From: Methanobrevibacter sp. TLL-48-HuF1
Lineage (GTDB): Archaea; Methanobacteriota; Methanobacteria; Methanobacteriales; Methanobacteriaceae
Assembly (NCBI RefSeq): GCF_023617305.1
Contig: NZ_CP081485.1
Coordinates: 858,501 to 922,500, forward strand
Direction of reading: 5' to 3'
Length of the DNA: 64,000 nucleotides
Below the pieces are notes generated by a model. That model made no database searches, was not told the DNA's origin, and was given only the letters and a program-made list of their open reading frames with translations. Position numbers and translations under genes: made by a program. How positions within the stretch are numbered: position 1 is the first letter of the stretch; the number at the start of each line of letters is the position of its first letter. This document shows positions 1-9,656 of the stretch, in pieces.

Positions 1-751
1 CAATAACTGCACTACCAGTAGTGACTTCATCTTCAGCTTTGAAATCATATTCACCATAGGAACATGCCCTACATACTGCAGAAATAGCATCAACTGGACA
101 AGCCCTTTTACATACAAGACAGTATACACATTTGTCTTTGTCAATTACGATAGATTCTTGACCGGTAGTGTTATCTACTACAATTGCTTCTGCAGGACAT
201 AATTCTTGACAGATTCCACAGTAAACACAGTCATCATCACTTACACTAATTTCACCAGATACTAAGTTTTGACGTTCTGGCAATTTTCTCATGACAGTAA
301 TTGCATCTTGAGGACATGCAGTTTCACATCTTTTACAGTAGATACATTTGTCGTCATCGATTTTAGAATAGGAGTTGTAATGAGGATATGCTTCAATTTC
401 ACTAATTGGAACATCATCAATAGTTAAAACTAATGCATCTATTGGACATAATCCACTACACATACCACATAAAACACATTTATTTTCATCAATGCTGATT
501 TTTTGAACATCAAATTCAGCATGGAAATTTTGTGCTATTTTTTCATGACCACTGAAATAGACATCGTTGGAACGTCTGTGACGAGCATCGATAGCAATTG
601 GATTTAAAGTAATTGCTTCAACAGGACAAGTAGATTCACAAACTCCACATCCAAGACAAATCTGATCATTAAAAGACAACTTTCTTACTTCTTCAGCTGC
701 CCTTGTAATAGCAAAGTTATTGTCTATAGCTTCTTTTTTATTTTTAATCAT
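1..751 (-). CDS. fwdF: Polyferredoxin FwdF, tungsten formylmethanofuran dehydrogenase subunit F (partial, 3' end outside window)
   Basis: The reading frame runs off the left edge, leaving about 250 codons of the N-terminal part. I count five complete CxxCxxCxxxCP [4Fe-4S] motifs, the first at C32/C35/C38/C42 (CLGCGVC), then CVLCGMC, CIYCKRC, CVYCGIC and CVYCLVC. FwdF is the electron-supplying polyferredoxin of the tungsten formylmethanofuran dehydrogenase, which catalyses the first CO2-reducing step of methanogenesis in the cytoplasm. The ATG at 751 sits three bases after the fwdH stop codon and has a GGAGAT Shine-Dalgarno, so the pair is co-translated. The assignment to FwdF rather than another methanogen polyferredoxin (EhaP/Q, MvhB) rests on the cluster spacing, the fwdH partner and the neighbouring pterin-cofactor genes. 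The remaining fwd genes should lie to the left of the window. Confidence 0.75.
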   Translation of the reverse strand, partial: MIKNKKEAIDNNFAITRAAEEVRKLSFNDQICLGCGVCESTCPVEAITLNPIAIDARHRRSNDVYFSGHEKIAQNFHAEFDVQKISIDENKCVLCGMCSGLCPIDALVLTIDDVPISEIEAYPHYNSYSKIDDDKCIYCKRCETACPQDAITVMRKLPERQNLVSGEISVSDDDCVYCGICQELCPAEAIVVDNTTGQESIVIDKDKCVYCLVCKRACPVDAISAVCRACSYGEYDFKAEDEVTTGSAVI

Positions 752-753
752 TA

Positions 754-1203
754 TTAAATCTCCAAAATTTTAATAGAATTCGTTGGGCACTCATCTTTAC
801 ATAGCTGACAACCGCAACATTGTATGGAGTCTACATGTGCTTTTAACGATTCTAATTTAATAGCTTTCATAGAACACATGCTTACACATAAGCCACAACC
901 GATACATGAATCTGCAACAACTGCCTCAAATTCCCTATCATTACAAATAGAAACAATTTTACGGCTTTGTTCAGGTTCATCAAATATTGCACTGGTCATT
1001 TTTAAGAAATCTCTAGGAGTCAGATCAGTGATAGTTTTGGCAACGTCTATAGAATTCCAAGATAAATTACTGCCATTTAAATAATGGGATACTGTAGACC
1101 TATCAATACCTAATTCATTAGCTATTGCTTGTTGGCTTTCACCTTGCTCTTTTAGCTTCACTGCAGCTAAATATTTCAAACCAGATGCAATATGTTTTGG
1201 CAT
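754..1203 (-). CDS. fwdH: FwdH-like protein: N-terminal helix-turn-helix fused to a 2[4Fe-4S] ferredoxin domain
   Basis: About 149 residues. The N-terminal third reads as a helix-turn-helix (QQAIANELGIDRSTVSHYL, about residues 23-45). The C-terminal third holds two cluster motifs, CIGCGLCVSMCS and CCGCQLCKDECP; the last Cys of the first motif is followed by Ser rather than Pro. I chose the ATG at 1203 because GGTGGT lies at the right distance upstream; an in-frame ATG at 1215 would place that Shine-Dalgarno inside the gene. It is the first gene of a minus-strand operon and ends just before fwdF, matching the fwdHF order I recall for Methanothermobacter. It could be an auxiliary ferredoxin subunit, a redox-sensing DNA-binding regulator of the operon, or both; the sequence supports the domains but not the choice. 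Confidence 0.68.
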   Translation of the reverse strand: MPKHIASGLKYLAAVKLKEQGESQQAIANELGIDRSTVSHYLNGSNLSWNSIDVAKTITDLTPRDFLKMTSAIFDEPEQSRKIVSICNDREFEAVVADSCIGCGLCVSMCSMKAIKLESLKAHVDSIQCCGCQLCKDECPTNSIKILEI

Positions 1204-1601
1204 ATAAACCACCATGTGTAATGATATAAACTTTTGTTTATTATTAATATATACTTGTCTACTAGAAGCAAGGCGAAAGTAATATATATGACTGTGCTAA
1301 TACTACAACAAAAAAATTAGTTAAAAAGATTATAACAATTTAATTTAAAAAATAAGTGATTTAAATAGTTATATTCCTACAAAAATTATCCTAATAATTT
1401 AATTTAAGATATAAAGGTTAAAATACGATTTGAAAAAAAGTAATATCGGATATTTTTATTGAAAAAATAATAAAAAAATAAAAAAATGTATTACTAAATC
1501 TATAAAAAATTAAGGAAAAACTAAAATTTAAGAGAATGTGGAGTAACTACACATCTATTATAATAACTAGATAATACATAATAATAAGTAGAGGTTTTAC
1601 T
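1204..1601. other. Divergent intergenic region fwdH / mobB-like gene
   Basis: Nearly 400 bp of very AT-rich DNA between divergent Mo/W-related units. The left end holds the fwd TATA box. The right end holds the GAGGT ribosome-binding site of the plus-strand gene. The middle, about 1320-1540, shows only A/T runs and no open frame or RNA gene that I can support. A shared Mo- or W-responsive operator would be expected here, but no convincing dyad is visible. Confidence 0.5.
1243..1257 (-). promoter_or_regulatory. Candidate TATA box for the fwdH-fwdF operon
   Basis: Read on the minus strand, GTATATATTAAT is preceded by CAA. It lies about 40 bp upstream of the chosen fwdH start, which predicts a short leader of roughly 20 nt with the GGTGGT ribosome-binding site in it. 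Confidence 0.5.
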
Positions 1602-2651
1602 ATGAAAATCGTATCTGTAGTAGGTAGAAAAAATACTGGAAAAACTTCCCTAACTGTAAAGATTATTGAAGAACTTACCAGAAGAGGATATAATGTAGCA
1701 TCTATAAAGCATTCCCATCATGAAATGGAAATGGACCGGGAACATACCGATACCTGGAGACATAAGCTGGCAGGATCAAATGTTGTTGTGGGAATCGGGT
1801 CTACATCATTTTTTAATGTAAGGGATATTTTAGAACTAAACAGATTACTGTTTTTAATTAAATTTATGGACAATGTCGATTTTGTAGTTATTGAAGGATT
1901 TAAAAGCTACAACTATCCAAAAATAGTAACATCCCTTGATGTAGTTGATGAATACACAATAGCTGAAGTGGACTCATTTTCAATAACTCCCGAAGGTGTG
2001 TCCGATCTAGTAGATACTGTTGAAGAAAAAGGCCATGATATTGTTGATACCCTCTTTTTAGATGAATGCGGATTTAATGATGGAGACGCAATAGCTAAAG
2101 AAATCAGAAAAGGAACTGTAAAAACCGAAGACCTGGACAAAGTTAATACTTTTATGTCAATTGATAACACGGTTATCGGTTTAAATGAATTCGTTAGCGA
2201 TTTTATCAAAAAAACAGTGCTTGGAATAATAAAAACATTGCATATCGAAGAGTATGGAGTAAAAGATATTAATAAAGTCGAACTAATAATAAACAATGAA
2301 GATAACATTGATTTAAACCCAAAAGTGGAAGCTAATGTTCTAATTAACAATAAAGAAATTAGTTTAAATCATCATACCAACAACTTCGTTGCAAACTCAG
2401 TATTTGGAATGATTAATTCCCTAAACACTGATGAAGATGCAAGAATTGCACAGGTAGATATTTCTAAAATAAATCAGGAAAATCTTAAAGAAAGTGAAGC
2501 TAGACTCACAGTAAACAATAAAGATGTTGAGATTAATGCATTTGTAAAGGGCATCCTAAAGGAAACAATTTATGGTATGATTAAATCATTGAAACTTGGA
2601 GAACTAGACATCAATGAAATCGAAACTATTAATATAACTGTTAAAAAATGA
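1602..2651 (+). CDS. mobB: MobB-like molybdopterin-guanine dinucleotide protein with a C-terminal triple repeat
   Basis: 349 residues. The first ~160 match MobB, the GTP-binding partner that helps MobA attach GMP to molybdopterin: P-loop GRKNTGKTS at residues 8-16, then a basic SIKHSHH segment and [11 protein letters not shown]. MobB proteins are normally about 170 residues. The remaining half is made of three related ~54-residue repeats (about 180-233, 238-291 and 296-349), each with a pattern like 'INN..I.LN.FV......G.I.SL'. I do not recognise this repeat. The gene stops four bases before moaA, so the two are co-transcribed; this supports a pterin-cofactor role for Fwd and Fdh. The ATG at 1602 has a GAGGT ribosome-binding site. 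Function of the C-terminal half: unknown. Confidence 0.8.
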   Translation: MKIVSVVGRKNTGKTSLTVKIIEELTRRGYNVASIKHSHHEMEMDREHTDTWRHKLAGSNVVVGIGSTSFFNVRDILELNRLLFLIKFMDNVDFVVIEGFKSYNYPKIVTSLDVVDEYTIAEVDSFSITPEGVSDLVDTVEEKGHDIVDTLFLDECGFNDGDAIAKEIRKGTVKTEDLDKVNTFMSIDNTVIGLNEFVSDFIKKTVLGIIKTLHIEEYGVKDINKVELIINNEDNIDLNPKVEANVLINNKEISLNHHTNNFVANSVFGMINSLNTDEDARIAQVDISKINQENLKESEARLTVNNKDVEINAFVKGILKETIYGMIKSLKLGELDINEIETINITVKK

Positions 2652-2655
2652 TTTT

Positions 2656-3585
2656 ATGAGTATAGAAGCTATCAAAGACAAATATGAACGACCAATACTT
2701 TCATTAAGAATTACAATAACAAACAAATGTAATGAAAATTGTTTATACTGCCACCATGATGGGATGGATGATTCTCAAGAGGAAATGAATGCAGATGAAA
2801 TTTACAGAATCTGTAAAATAGCTAAGAATATTGGTGTTAGAAAAATAAGGCTTTCCGGTGGAGAGCCTTTAATAAGAAAAGACATCGTTGAAATTGTAAG
2901 TAAAATAGCCAGTCTTGATTTTGATGACATATCCATTACTTCAAATGGAACATTATTTGGAAAATATGCAAAAGATCTAAAAGAAGCTGGATTAAATAGG
3001 GTAAATATCAGTTTAGATACTTTAAATCCTGAAACTTACAAAAAAGTTACCACTAAAAATCTGCTTGAATCAGCAAAAAACGGAATTCTGAAAGCTGTTG
3101 AAGTTGGCCTTTATCCTGTTAAAATCAATATGGTTTTAATGAAAGGAATAAATGAAAACGAAGTGGATGACATGTTTGAATTTTGTAAAAAACATGGAAT
3201 CATACTTCAGCTTATTGAATTAATGGACAGTGAAAACTGTGACGATGAAAAATTCAGCAGAGATTATCATTATAATTTAGATCCCATCAATGAAAAGTTG
3301 CTTTCCATATGTGATGAAGTCAAAACACGTGAATTTATGCAAAACCGTAAAAAATACTTCATAGACGGCGGAGAAATTGAAGTAGTAAAACCTATTGAAA
3401 ACAGCGACTTTTGTGCAAATTGTACCAGATTAAGAATAACCCCTGACGGAAAAATAAAGCCATGCTTACTTAGAAATGACAATCTGGTAGAATTAATATC
3501 ACATATAAGAAATAATGAATCAGATTCTCAACTAAAAGAAGTTTTCATTAAAGGCATTAACAAAAGAGAGCCTTATAACAATTAA
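2656..3585 (+). CDS. moaA: GTP 3',8-cyclase MoaA (radical SAM, molybdopterin biosynthesis)
   Basis: 309 residues. MoaA converts GTP to 3',8-cyclo-7,8-dihydro-GTP, the first step of molybdopterin synthesis. The radical SAM cluster motif is C25-x3-C29-x2-C32 (CNENCLYC), followed by LSGGEPL. The second, substrate-side [4Fe-4S] cluster ligands are C253, C256 and C270 (CANCTRLR...KPCLL). Length fits archaeal MoaA. The protein ends in EPYNN rather than the Gly-Gly tail that is functionally important in many bacterial MoaA proteins. It lies four bases downstream of the mobB-like gene and is followed closely by the IS1182-like element, so its own terminator may have been displaced. Confidence 0.92.
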   Translation: MSIEAIKDKYERPILSLRITITNKCNENCLYCHHDGMDDSQEEMNADEIYRICKIAKNIGVRKIRLSGGEPLIRKDIVEIVSKIASLDFDDISITSNGTLFGKYAKDLKEAGLNRVNISLDTLNPETYKKVTTKNLLESAKNGILKAVEVGLYPVKINMVLMKGINENEVDDMFEFCKKHGIILQLIELMDSENCDDEKFSRDYHYNLDPINEKLLSICDEVKTREFMQNRKKYFIDGGEIEVVKPIENSDFCANCTRLRITPDGKIKPCLLRNDNLVELISHIRNNESDSQLKEVFIKGINKREPYNN

Positions 3586-3630
3586 AAGCTATTTTTAAAC
3601 AGAAGATTTTTATCTTCTAAAATTAATTTT

Positions 3631-3648
3631 GAGGATGTGACGCAAAAT
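3631..3648. repeat. Left terminal inverted repeat of the IS1182-like element
   Basis: Begins GAGGATGTGACGCAAAAT and matches the reverse complement of 5336-5353 with two mismatches. Confidence 0.85.
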
Positions 3649-3697
3649 TTTTAGTTGAATTTTGTGTTTCTGATTTTTTATAATTTTTTTTCTTATT

Positions 3698-5233
3698 TTA
3701 GTTGTTTTTTGTGTTTATTTCATTGTATATTCTTTTTAGGTTGTGTCCGATTGTATATAGTTTGAATTCTGTGTTTGTGTTTTTTATTCCTGTTGTTGTG
3801 AATTCATGGAGTTTCATATTTTGTTTTATGTGTGCAAATGGTAGTTCTGCTGTTTTTGATCGTTTTTTGTAGATTTTTTGTGCCCAGTCTGTTTCCATTT
3901 TCCGTTGCATTCTGATTTTGGAAGGGTTTCCATAGTCTTGGATTGTTCTGTAGTTCTTTTTCTTGCAGCAGATTTCTTTCATGATGCAGTTTTTGCATTC
4001 GTTTGTCCAGTAGGTTATTCTTTGTTTGTTTTTGTATTCGTATGTTCTTCTTCGATATAAACTTTCTCCCAAAGGGCAGATATAGGTTTCAATTTCTGCA
4101 TCGTAGCAGAAATTGTCTTTTTGGAATGGTTTTTCCCATAGATTATATTTTTTTTCTTTTCTTGAGAGTTTTCTGGTGGATATGTATCCGTCTAAGCCTT
4201 TTTCTTCAAGATATGTTGTGTTTTCATCTGTTGAATATCCATTATCGGCACTGAATTGGAAATTGGAGGGCAATTCATCATAAATTCTGGTTAAATTGTT
4301 TTCTAATTGTTCTATTGATGGAATCAGCTCGAAATGGTCGGTTGGATTTTGTGTAATGTATGAAGATAGGATTATTCCTTTGTATTCGTCCACGATGATT
4401 TGTGCGTTGTAATCCCATTCCCATTTGCCTTTTTTATTCATCATTAAGCGAGCATCTGGGTCGTTAATGCTTATTACATCTTTTGGTGATTCTTTTACTT
4501 TTTCTTCGAGTTCGTTGAGTTTTTTTAAAACTTTTTCTGGATTTTTTTCTGCTTGTTTTAAAAGATTTAAACTTGAAGAACGCAATTTATCTTTGTTTCT
4601 ATTATTTTTAGAAGATTCTTGAATTTCTTTTACTGTTTCTTTGAATTTTTCTTTGTCTGTTAATGATTCTGGAACTGAATTTCCAGATTCATCTCCGAGT
4701 TCCTCATCTTCTTGTTGATCAAGTTCAATACTTTTTTTGAAGTGTTCTTTCATGATTTTGATTTGGTTTTCATCGATTAATTTATTAATTGATGTTTTTG
4801 CTTTGATTTTAGTTCCATCCAAGCTCAAATGATGTATTTTTATTAAATCATTTTCCTTTGCAATTTTGATCGTTGTTTTAAATGCTTCGTCGATTAAATC
4901 AGTATAATCGACTTTAAATCGTGCAATTGTCCGATATGATGGTTTTTCCATTGCTGCAAGATACATATATGCAATGTCAGTTCTTGTTTTTCTCTCTATT
5001 TCTCTTGAAGACAATCCACCATCAAATACGCTCATTAAAATGAGCCTGAGCAATAATTCTCGAGGATAAGCAGATTCACCAGGCTTTCCACGAAATTCCT
5101 GGTTTGCTTTTGAACAATCAATTAAATCAACCACATTTTTAATAAAATAGCACGGATGATCTTCAGGAATCAAATTTCGCAAGTCCATAGGGACCAACAT
5201 AGTCTGATTAATATTATCATCTTTTAAAACCAT
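3698..5233 (-). CDS. IS1182-family transposase
   Basis: 511 residues from the ATG at 5233. An in-frame ATG at 5248 would add five residues, but neither start has a strong ribosome-binding site. The N-terminus (LVPMDLRNLIPEDHPCYFI) and following segment are typical of the IS1182 N-terminal domain. The DDE domain includes HHLSLDGTKIKAK, SADNGYST and FAHIKQNM. A Cys-rich insert lies near the C-terminus (CPLG, CKNC, CCKK), as in many IS1182 transposases. The frame is uninterrupted from end to end, so the element may still be mobile. It is transcribed toward moaA. Confidence 0.9.
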   Translation of the reverse strand: MVLKDDNINQTMLVPMDLRNLIPEDHPCYFIKNVVDLIDCSKANQEFRGKPGESAYPRELLLRLILMSVFDGGLSSREIERKTRTDIAYMYLAAMEKPSYRTIARFKVDYTDLIDEAFKTTIKIAKENDLIKIHHLSLDGTKIKAKTSINKLIDENQIKIMKEHFKKSIELDQQEDEELGDESGNSVPESLTDKEKFKETVKEIQESSKNNRNKDKLRSSSLNLLKQAEKNPEKVLKKLNELEEKVKESPKDVISINDPDARLMMNKKGKWEWDYNAQIIVDEYKGIILSSYITQNPTDHFELIPSIEQLENNLTRIYDELPSNFQFSADNGYSTDENTTYLEEKGLDGYISTRKLSRKEKKYNLWEKPFQKDNFCYDAEIETYICPLGESLYRRRTYEYKNKQRITYWTNECKNCIMKEICCKKKNYRTIQDYGNPSKIRMQRKMETDWAQKIYKKRSKTAELPFAHIKQNMKLHEFTTTGIKNTNTEFKLYTIGHNLKRIYNEINTKNN

Positions 5234-5335
5234 GAATAAAACAACCATAAATATTAATATCTATAATAAAAGATTATACTTCATAGTATATAAAATTAAA
5301 GAAAAATTAGTCAATTAAAATTAGAAAAAAATGTG

Positions 5336-5353
5336 ATTTCGTGTCACATCCTC
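5336..5353. repeat. Right terminal inverted repeat of the IS1182-like element
   Basis: Its reverse complement begins GAGGATGTGACACGAAAT and pairs with 3631-3648, 16 of 18 positions matching. Confidence 0.85.
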
Positions 5354-5359
5354 ATTTTT

Positions 5360-5395
5360 TAAAAAAAAGAGGTAAATAGAGTAAAAACTCTATTT
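5360..5395 (-). terminator. Terminator hairpin of the fdhCAB operon
   Basis: A 9-bp stem (AAATAGAGT / ACTCTATTT, 5374-5382 and 5387-5395) with a 4-nt loop contains the fdhB stop codon. On the minus strand it is followed by a T-rich run reaching the IS boundary. Confidence 0.65.
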
Positions 5396-6595
5396 CCAGT
5401 TATCTTTTGGTTTGTGTTCAGTGAATGGAATTGGTTCCCCGTTATCAAATCCAGGGAGATATCCATATACATCACGGATTTTGTTGTTTACTGTACTCCA
5501 TACTTTAGCTACAGGTATTTCACAAGGACAAACTTCAGTACATTGACCACAGTTAGTACAGGAATCTACCATGTGCACCATACGAGTTAAGTGGAAGAAT
5601 GGTGCTGCAGGAGTGTATCCGCCAGGTACCCATTCAGGACCTTCAGCTTCAAGACAGCAGTCATCACAGAAACATAATGGACATGCTTCACGACAACCAT
5701 AACATTTCATACATTTAGAGAATTCGTCTTCATATTCTTTGAATACTTCGATGATATCTCCAGAAGTACCTGCATAATCTGCTTCTTTTTTCTTTGCAGA
5801 TGCAGAGAGCATGAAATTATTAATTTTGTCTCTTATTGCAATTCCTTTTTCGAGTGGTTCTTCAACAGCGATTAAATCAGCTTCAATCACATCATTAAGA
5901 ATATCTGCACCTTTATCAGAGAATACTTCAACAAAAGTAGCTTTTCCTGCTAAAGGACCGATTACTCCCCAGTTACCTAATGCTAAATCTGCGTTACTTG
6001 GTATTTTTAAATCACATCTTTGACAGTTTTCTCTTCTACCCATACCGTCTTCTTCTAAATCTTCAATACCGAAACCTTTTTCCCCTTCTGCAGTTTCCAT
6101 AATGAGTTTACCTTTTGCGATTTCTTCTTTAATTACGTCACTAGGATCTAACTCATAAACATCTCTAATCATTTGCATAGTTGGTACAGGAGGTAATGTT
6201 CCACCACAGTTTACTCCAATCATTATGACGTTGTCTTCGATGATTTTGCCCTTTTTCATTAATTCTCTTATAGACATTGCGTCACAAGGTTTACAGGTAA
6301 CTGCTATTTTCATATCTCTGCAACCGTCTAAGTATTTGTATATGAAACTAGCTAAGTTTACAGTACCACAGTGAATTGAACCTGCAGTTTTAATAACTTC
6401 TTCAGGATCAGTTATAAGGCATGGAACTGCGTCATACAAATCAAATCCTTCTTTTACAGCTACAATACCATCAACAACATTGCTTTCTAAAAGATGTTTC
6501 ATGATAGTTGTAACTACTCCTCCGTATTCACCTTTTTCTTTAATACCTTCGTTGTTAGAGTATGCATAATACATGTCGCTATTTTTTACAGCCAT
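5390..6595 (-). CDS. fdhB: F420-reducing formate dehydrogenase beta subunit FdhB
   Basis: 401 residues. FdhB carries FAD and passes electrons from FdhA to coenzyme F420. Two ferredoxin-type motifs are visible at C295/C298/C301/C305 ([12 protein letters not shown]) and C346/C349/C352/C356 ([12 protein letters not shown]), with a further Cys cluster CFCDDCC just after the first. The FrhB/FdhB-type N-terminal domain is present ([13 protein letters not shown] near residue 25, CKPCDAM near 101, GRRENCQRC near 186). It is the last gene of the minus-strand fdhC-fdhA-fdhB operon, six bases after fdhA. Formate is a main electron donor for gut Methanobrevibacter, and this subunit couples it to F420-dependent steps. 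Confidence 0.95.
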   Translation of the reverse strand: MAVKNSDMYYAYSNNEGIKEKGEYGGVVTTIMKHLLESNVVDGIVAVKEGFDLYDAVPCLITDPEEVIKTAGSIHCGTVNLASFIYKYLDGCRDMKIAVTCKPCDAMSIRELMKKGKIIEDNVIMIGVNCGGTLPPVPTMQMIRDVYELDPSDVIKEEIAKGKLIMETAEGEKGFGIEDLEEDGMGRRENCQRCDLKIPSNADLALGNWGVIGPLAGKATFVEVFSDKGADILNDVIEADLIAVEEPLEKGIAIRDKINNFMLSASAKKKEADYAGTSGDIIEVFKEYEDEFSKCMKCYGCREACPLCFCDDCCLEAEGPEWVPGGYTPAAPFFHLTRMVHMVDSCTNCGQCTEVCPCEIPVAKVWSTVNNKIRDVYGYLPGFDNGEPIPFTEHKPKDNWK

Positions 6596-6601
6596 TTAAA
6601 T

Positions 6602-8659
6602 CTACTCCTCAATTTTTTCTACTTTAATAGCACAAGCTTTTAACTCTACCATTTTACATTTTGGATCAAAAGAATCAGAGTTAGTTAACATGTTAGCTGC
6701 ACATTCAGTAAAGTGCATAGGTATGTTTACAATACCTTTCTTAATGTCATCAGTTACTCTTGCAGGAATTTCAATTTCCCCTCTTCTGGAGCTAGCTTTA
6801 ACTATTTCATTATTGAGAATTCCTAATTCTTTAGCATCTTCTGTATTGATTTCTATAAATCCAGTTTTAACTTCGTTGTCTAAAGTTTTACATCTTCTAG
6901 TCATAGCTGCGTGATAGTGGAATAAAACCCTAGTAGTAGTTAATAACAATGGATATTCTTCATCAGGAACTTCTACAGGACCTCTGTGTTCTAATGCTTG
7001 GAAAATACCTAATCCATCAGGATGTGCAAATTTATCTTTGTGCATTAATGGTTGACATGGGTCATCAACAGATGGACATGGCCAGTGAAGAGCTTCAGGG
7101 GTGTCTAATCTTTCACGGTTCATACCAGCAAAGATTGGAGCACATTCTCTGATTTCTTCAAAGATTTCTTCAGCAGATTCATAATGGAATTTTTCTCTTG
7201 GAACTCCCATTCTAACTGCGATTTCTTCCATAATTTTCCAATCTAACATTGCGCCTTCAGGTGGTTCTTGAGCTTTGTGTAAACATTGTACTCTTCTTTC
7301 ACCGTTGGTGAATGTTCCTTCTTGTTCACCCCAACCTGCTGCAGGTAAAACAACATCAGCACATTGTGCAGTATCAGTCATGAATAATTCTTGAACAATT
7401 AACATGTCTAAGTTAGCTAATGCTTCTTTAGTATGTTTGATATCTGCATCAGAAAGTACTGGGTCTTCTCCATGGATGTATAATACTTTTAAGTCACCAG
7501 CATGAGCTGCATTCATCATTTCCACTAAGGTTAAACCTGGTTTTGCAGGAAGGTTTGTTCCATAGTATTCGTTGAACCAGTCAGTAGTTTCTTGATCTGC
7601 TACTTTTCTGTAACCTACATAATCTGAAGGTAATGCACCCATATCACAAGCACCTTGTACGTTGTTTTGTCCTCTTAATGGGTTTACACCAGTACCTTCT
7701 CTTCCGATGTTACCGGTTAACATAGCTAAGTTAGCAGTAGACATTACGTTATCTGCACCGTGAGAGTGTTCAGTAATACCTAATGAGTAAACAATAGCTG
7801 CTTTATCAGCTTTAGCATATTCAATAGCTAATTCTTCTATGACTTCTGGTGCAATGTGAGTGATTTCAGATACAGTTTCAAGGTCGTATTTTTGTACTGT
7901 TTCTTTAAGTTCATCGAAACCTTTTGTTCTGTTTTTAATAAATTCGTCATCTTGTAAGCCATTATCAATAATAACTTTAATCATACCATTCATTAATGCT
8001 ACGTCAGTACCTGTTTTGAATTGTACATATTCATCAGCTATTTTAGCAGTTGGAGTGTATCTTGGATCTAAAACAACTAATTTAGCACCATTTTTTTGAG
8101 CTTGGATTAATTTACGACCAAACAATGGGTGTGCTTCCATGTTGTTTGAACCAATACAGAATATGTAGTCTGCTTCTTTAATACTGTCGAATCCGTTGGT
8201 CATAGCACCTGAACCAAAGGTGGTAGCAAGACCAGCTACAGTAGGTCCGTGACAAATACGTGCACAGTGGTCAACGTTTTGAGTACCACAAGCTACCCTA
8301 GCTAATTTTTGAGTAATGTAAATGTTTTCGTTTGGTGAACGAGCACATGCATAGAATCCAACTTTATTTGGATCATCATCAGATACTTCTTTAAGTTTAT
8401 TAGCAACTAAATCTAAAGCTTCATCCCAAGAAGCTTCCCTAAATTCTCCATTTTCTTTGATTAATGGAGTTGTTAATCTATCTTCCCTATTAATAAATTC
8501 ATACCCAAAGTTACCTTTTGGACATACTTTTCCTTCATTTACTGGGTGTCTTTTATATGGTTCGACACCTACAATTTTATCATCCTTTACAACGAAGTTA
8601 AGTCCACATCCAGTACCACAGTATGGACAAATTGTTGGGACATATTTTATCTCAACCAT
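6602..8659 (-). CDS. fdhA: F420-reducing formate dehydrogenase alpha (catalytic) subunit FdhA
   Basis: 685 residues. FdhA oxidises formate at a bis-pterin Mo or W centre. The N-terminal [4Fe-4S] ligands are C11, C14, C18 and C46 (CPYCGTGC...VCPKGN). The metal ligand is Cys136 in [14 protein letters not shown], so this is the cysteine and not the selenocysteine form. Downstream signatures such as [16 protein letters not shown] and the C-terminal molybdopterin-dinucleotide-binding domain ([13 protein letters not shown]) are intact. GGAGAT precedes the ATG at 8659. It lies between fdhC and fdhB. A hairpin and a possible second TATA-like element (TTTATATTAATT on the minus strand) lie between fdhC and fdhA. 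Confidence 0.96.
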   Translation of the reverse strand: MVEIKYVPTICPYCGTGCGLNFVVKDDKIVGVEPYKRHPVNEGKVCPKGNFGYEFINREDRLTTPLIKENGEFREASWDEALDLVANKLKEVSDDDPNKVGFYACARSPNENIYITQKLARVACGTQNVDHCARICHGPTVAGLATTFGSGAMTNGFDSIKEADYIFCIGSNNMEAHPLFGRKLIQAQKNGAKLVVLDPRYTPTAKIADEYVQFKTGTDVALMNGMIKVIIDNGLQDDEFIKNRTKGFDELKETVQKYDLETVSEITHIAPEVIEELAIEYAKADKAAIVYSLGITEHSHGADNVMSTANLAMLTGNIGREGTGVNPLRGQNNVQGACDMGALPSDYVGYRKVADQETTDWFNEYYGTNLPAKPGLTLVEMMNAAHAGDLKVLYIHGEDPVLSDADIKHTKEALANLDMLIVQELFMTDTAQCADVVLPAAGWGEQEGTFTNGERRVQCLHKAQEPPEGAMLDWKIMEEIAVRMGVPREKFHYESAEEIFEEIRECAPIFAGMNRERLDTPEALHWPCPSVDDPCQPLMHKDKFAHPDGLGIFQALEHRGPVEVPDEEYPLLLTTTRVLFHYHAAMTRRCKTLDNEVKTGFIEINTEDAKELGILNNEIVKASSRRGEIEIPARVTDDIKKGIVNIPMHFTECAANMLTNSDSFDPKCKMVELKACAIKVEKIEE

Positions 8660-8699
8660 TTTATAATCTCCAAATAATTTATTTAAATTAATATAAATT

Positions 8700-8724
8700 A
8701 ATAAGAAGCATGAAGCTTCTTATT
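8700..8724 (-). promoter_or_regulatory. Stem-loop between fdhC and fdhA
   Basis: Perfect 10-bp stem (AATAAGAAGC / GCTTCTTATT) with a 5-nt loop, inside the 86-bp fdhC-fdhA gap. There is no clean T-run directly after it, so an attenuator or mRNA-processing/stability element fits better than a full terminator. Confidence 0.5.
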
Positions 8725-8745
8725 TATTTTAATTCCGTTCTACCT

Positions 8746-9534
8746 CTAACTTGCATCTTTAAGGTAAGTTATATAATAAATACAACCTACAAATATTGCT
8801 GCACCAATTATGTTTCCAATAGTTACTGGAATAAGATTTCCAAAGATAGTTGCCCAGTTTACACCTTCAGCACCTAAGAACATACCTAATGGAATAAAGA
8901 ACATGTTTGCAACACTGTGCTCGAATCCGATGGTTACGAACGCCATAATTGGGAACCATATACCAAAGATTTTACCGATGATATCATCAGATGCTAATGC
9001 TAAGTATACAGCTAAACAAACAAGCCAGTTACAACCGATACCTCTAATGAGTGCTACATCCCATGATAATCCGACTTTTGTAACGGCAACTTTAGTAGCT
9101 CCTGCAGCAATTACCGGATCAGTAGCAATACCGCTCATATATGCTAATACATAAGCAACAAATAAAGCACCAACAAAGTTGAAAATCCAACTGATAACCC
9201 AGTTTTTACAAAGACCACCAACAGATGCTTTACCATCTAAAACACCCATAACCATGTACATTACATTACCAGTGAACAATTCAGATCCTGCAAGTACAAC
9301 AAGCATCAAACCAACAGGGAACACTGCACCAAAGACAAATTTAGATAATCCGAGAGGACAACCTGCTGCAAGCATTCCTGCATTTGCAACTTCAGCTAAC
9401 AATCCACCAAATGCAATATATGCACCTGCTAAGAAGGATAACAATATTACATTAAGAACATTTGCGGAACTTTTTGTTCCACCTATTGAAGACACAGTTT
9501 TTGCTGTATCTACAGGACTTTTAAAAGAACTCAT
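8746..9534 (-). CDS. fdhC: Formate transporter FdhC (FNT family)
   Basis: 262 residues from the ATG at 9534, chosen because GAGGTTG lies seven bases upstream; an in-frame ATG at 9564 has no such site. FNT proteins are pentameric channels for formate or nitrite with six helices. Family signatures are visible: [54 protein letters not shown] and [13 protein letters not shown], the last containing the conserved central-pore His. It is the first gene of fdhCAB, so uptake and oxidation of formate are encoded together. Confidence 0.95.
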   Translation of the reverse strand: MSSFKSPVDTAKTVSSIGGTKSSANVLNVILLSFLAGAYIAFGGLLAEVANAGMLAAGCPLGLSKFVFGAVFPVGLMLVVLAGSELFTGNVMYMVMGVLDGKASVGGLCKNWVISWIFNFVGALFVAYVLAYMSGIATDPVIAAGATKVAVTKVGLSWDVALIRGIGCNWLVCLAVYLALASDDIIGKIFGIWFPIMAFVTIGFEHSVANMFFIPLGMFLGAEGVNWATIFGNLIPVTIGNIIGAAIFVGCIYYITYLKDAS

Positions 9535-9555
9535 TAATATCAACCTCATATTTAA

Positions 9556-9573
9556 TTTTTCCAAAGGGAAAAA
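9556..9573 (-). promoter_or_regulatory. Leader hairpin upstream of fdhC
   Basis: A 7-bp stem (TTTTTCC / GGAAAAA, 9556-9562 and 9567-9573) with a 4-nt loop lies about 20 bp upstream of the fdhC start codon, in the predicted leader. Confidence 0.3.
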
Positions 9574-9640
9574 ATTTATAATACATATGAAAATCTCCCT
9601 TAAATTCTAATTCATAGTATTATGACTATAAGTATGTAAA

Positions 9641-9656
9641 TTAATATAAAAAGGAT
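9641..9656 (-). promoter_or_regulatory. Candidate fdhCAB promoter (TATA box)
   Basis: On the minus strand, ATCC is followed by TTTTTATATTAA, a good archaeal TATA element. Transcription would start near 9618, giving a leader of about 85 nt that contains the small hairpin near 9565. Confidence 0.55.

Larger units (their letters stand above)
3631..5353 (-). mobile_element. IS1182-like insertion sequence, apparently complete
   Basis: The element is about 1.72 kb and carries one long transposase frame flanked by imperfect 18-bp terminal inverted repeats (GAGGATGTGAC core at both ends). The outer flanks read ATTTT on both sides, a possible 5-bp target duplication, although the AT-rich flanks make this weak. 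It sits in the gap between moaA and fdhB, just past the fdhB terminator hairpin, and interrupts no gene. Confidence 0.85.

Noticed and set aside
3878-4622. Several plus-strand open frames within the transposase gene
   Set aside because: They are low-complexity Phe/Leu-rich shadows of the minus-strand transposase with no ribosome-binding sites.
8240-8262. Selenocysteine at the FdhA active site
   Set aside because: The codon reads as Cys (TGT on the coding strand) in HCARICHGP, and no in-frame TGA is present.
8810-9610. Plus-strand frames opposite fdhC
   Set aside because: Antisense shadows of a clear FNT gene; no family similarity and no start signals.
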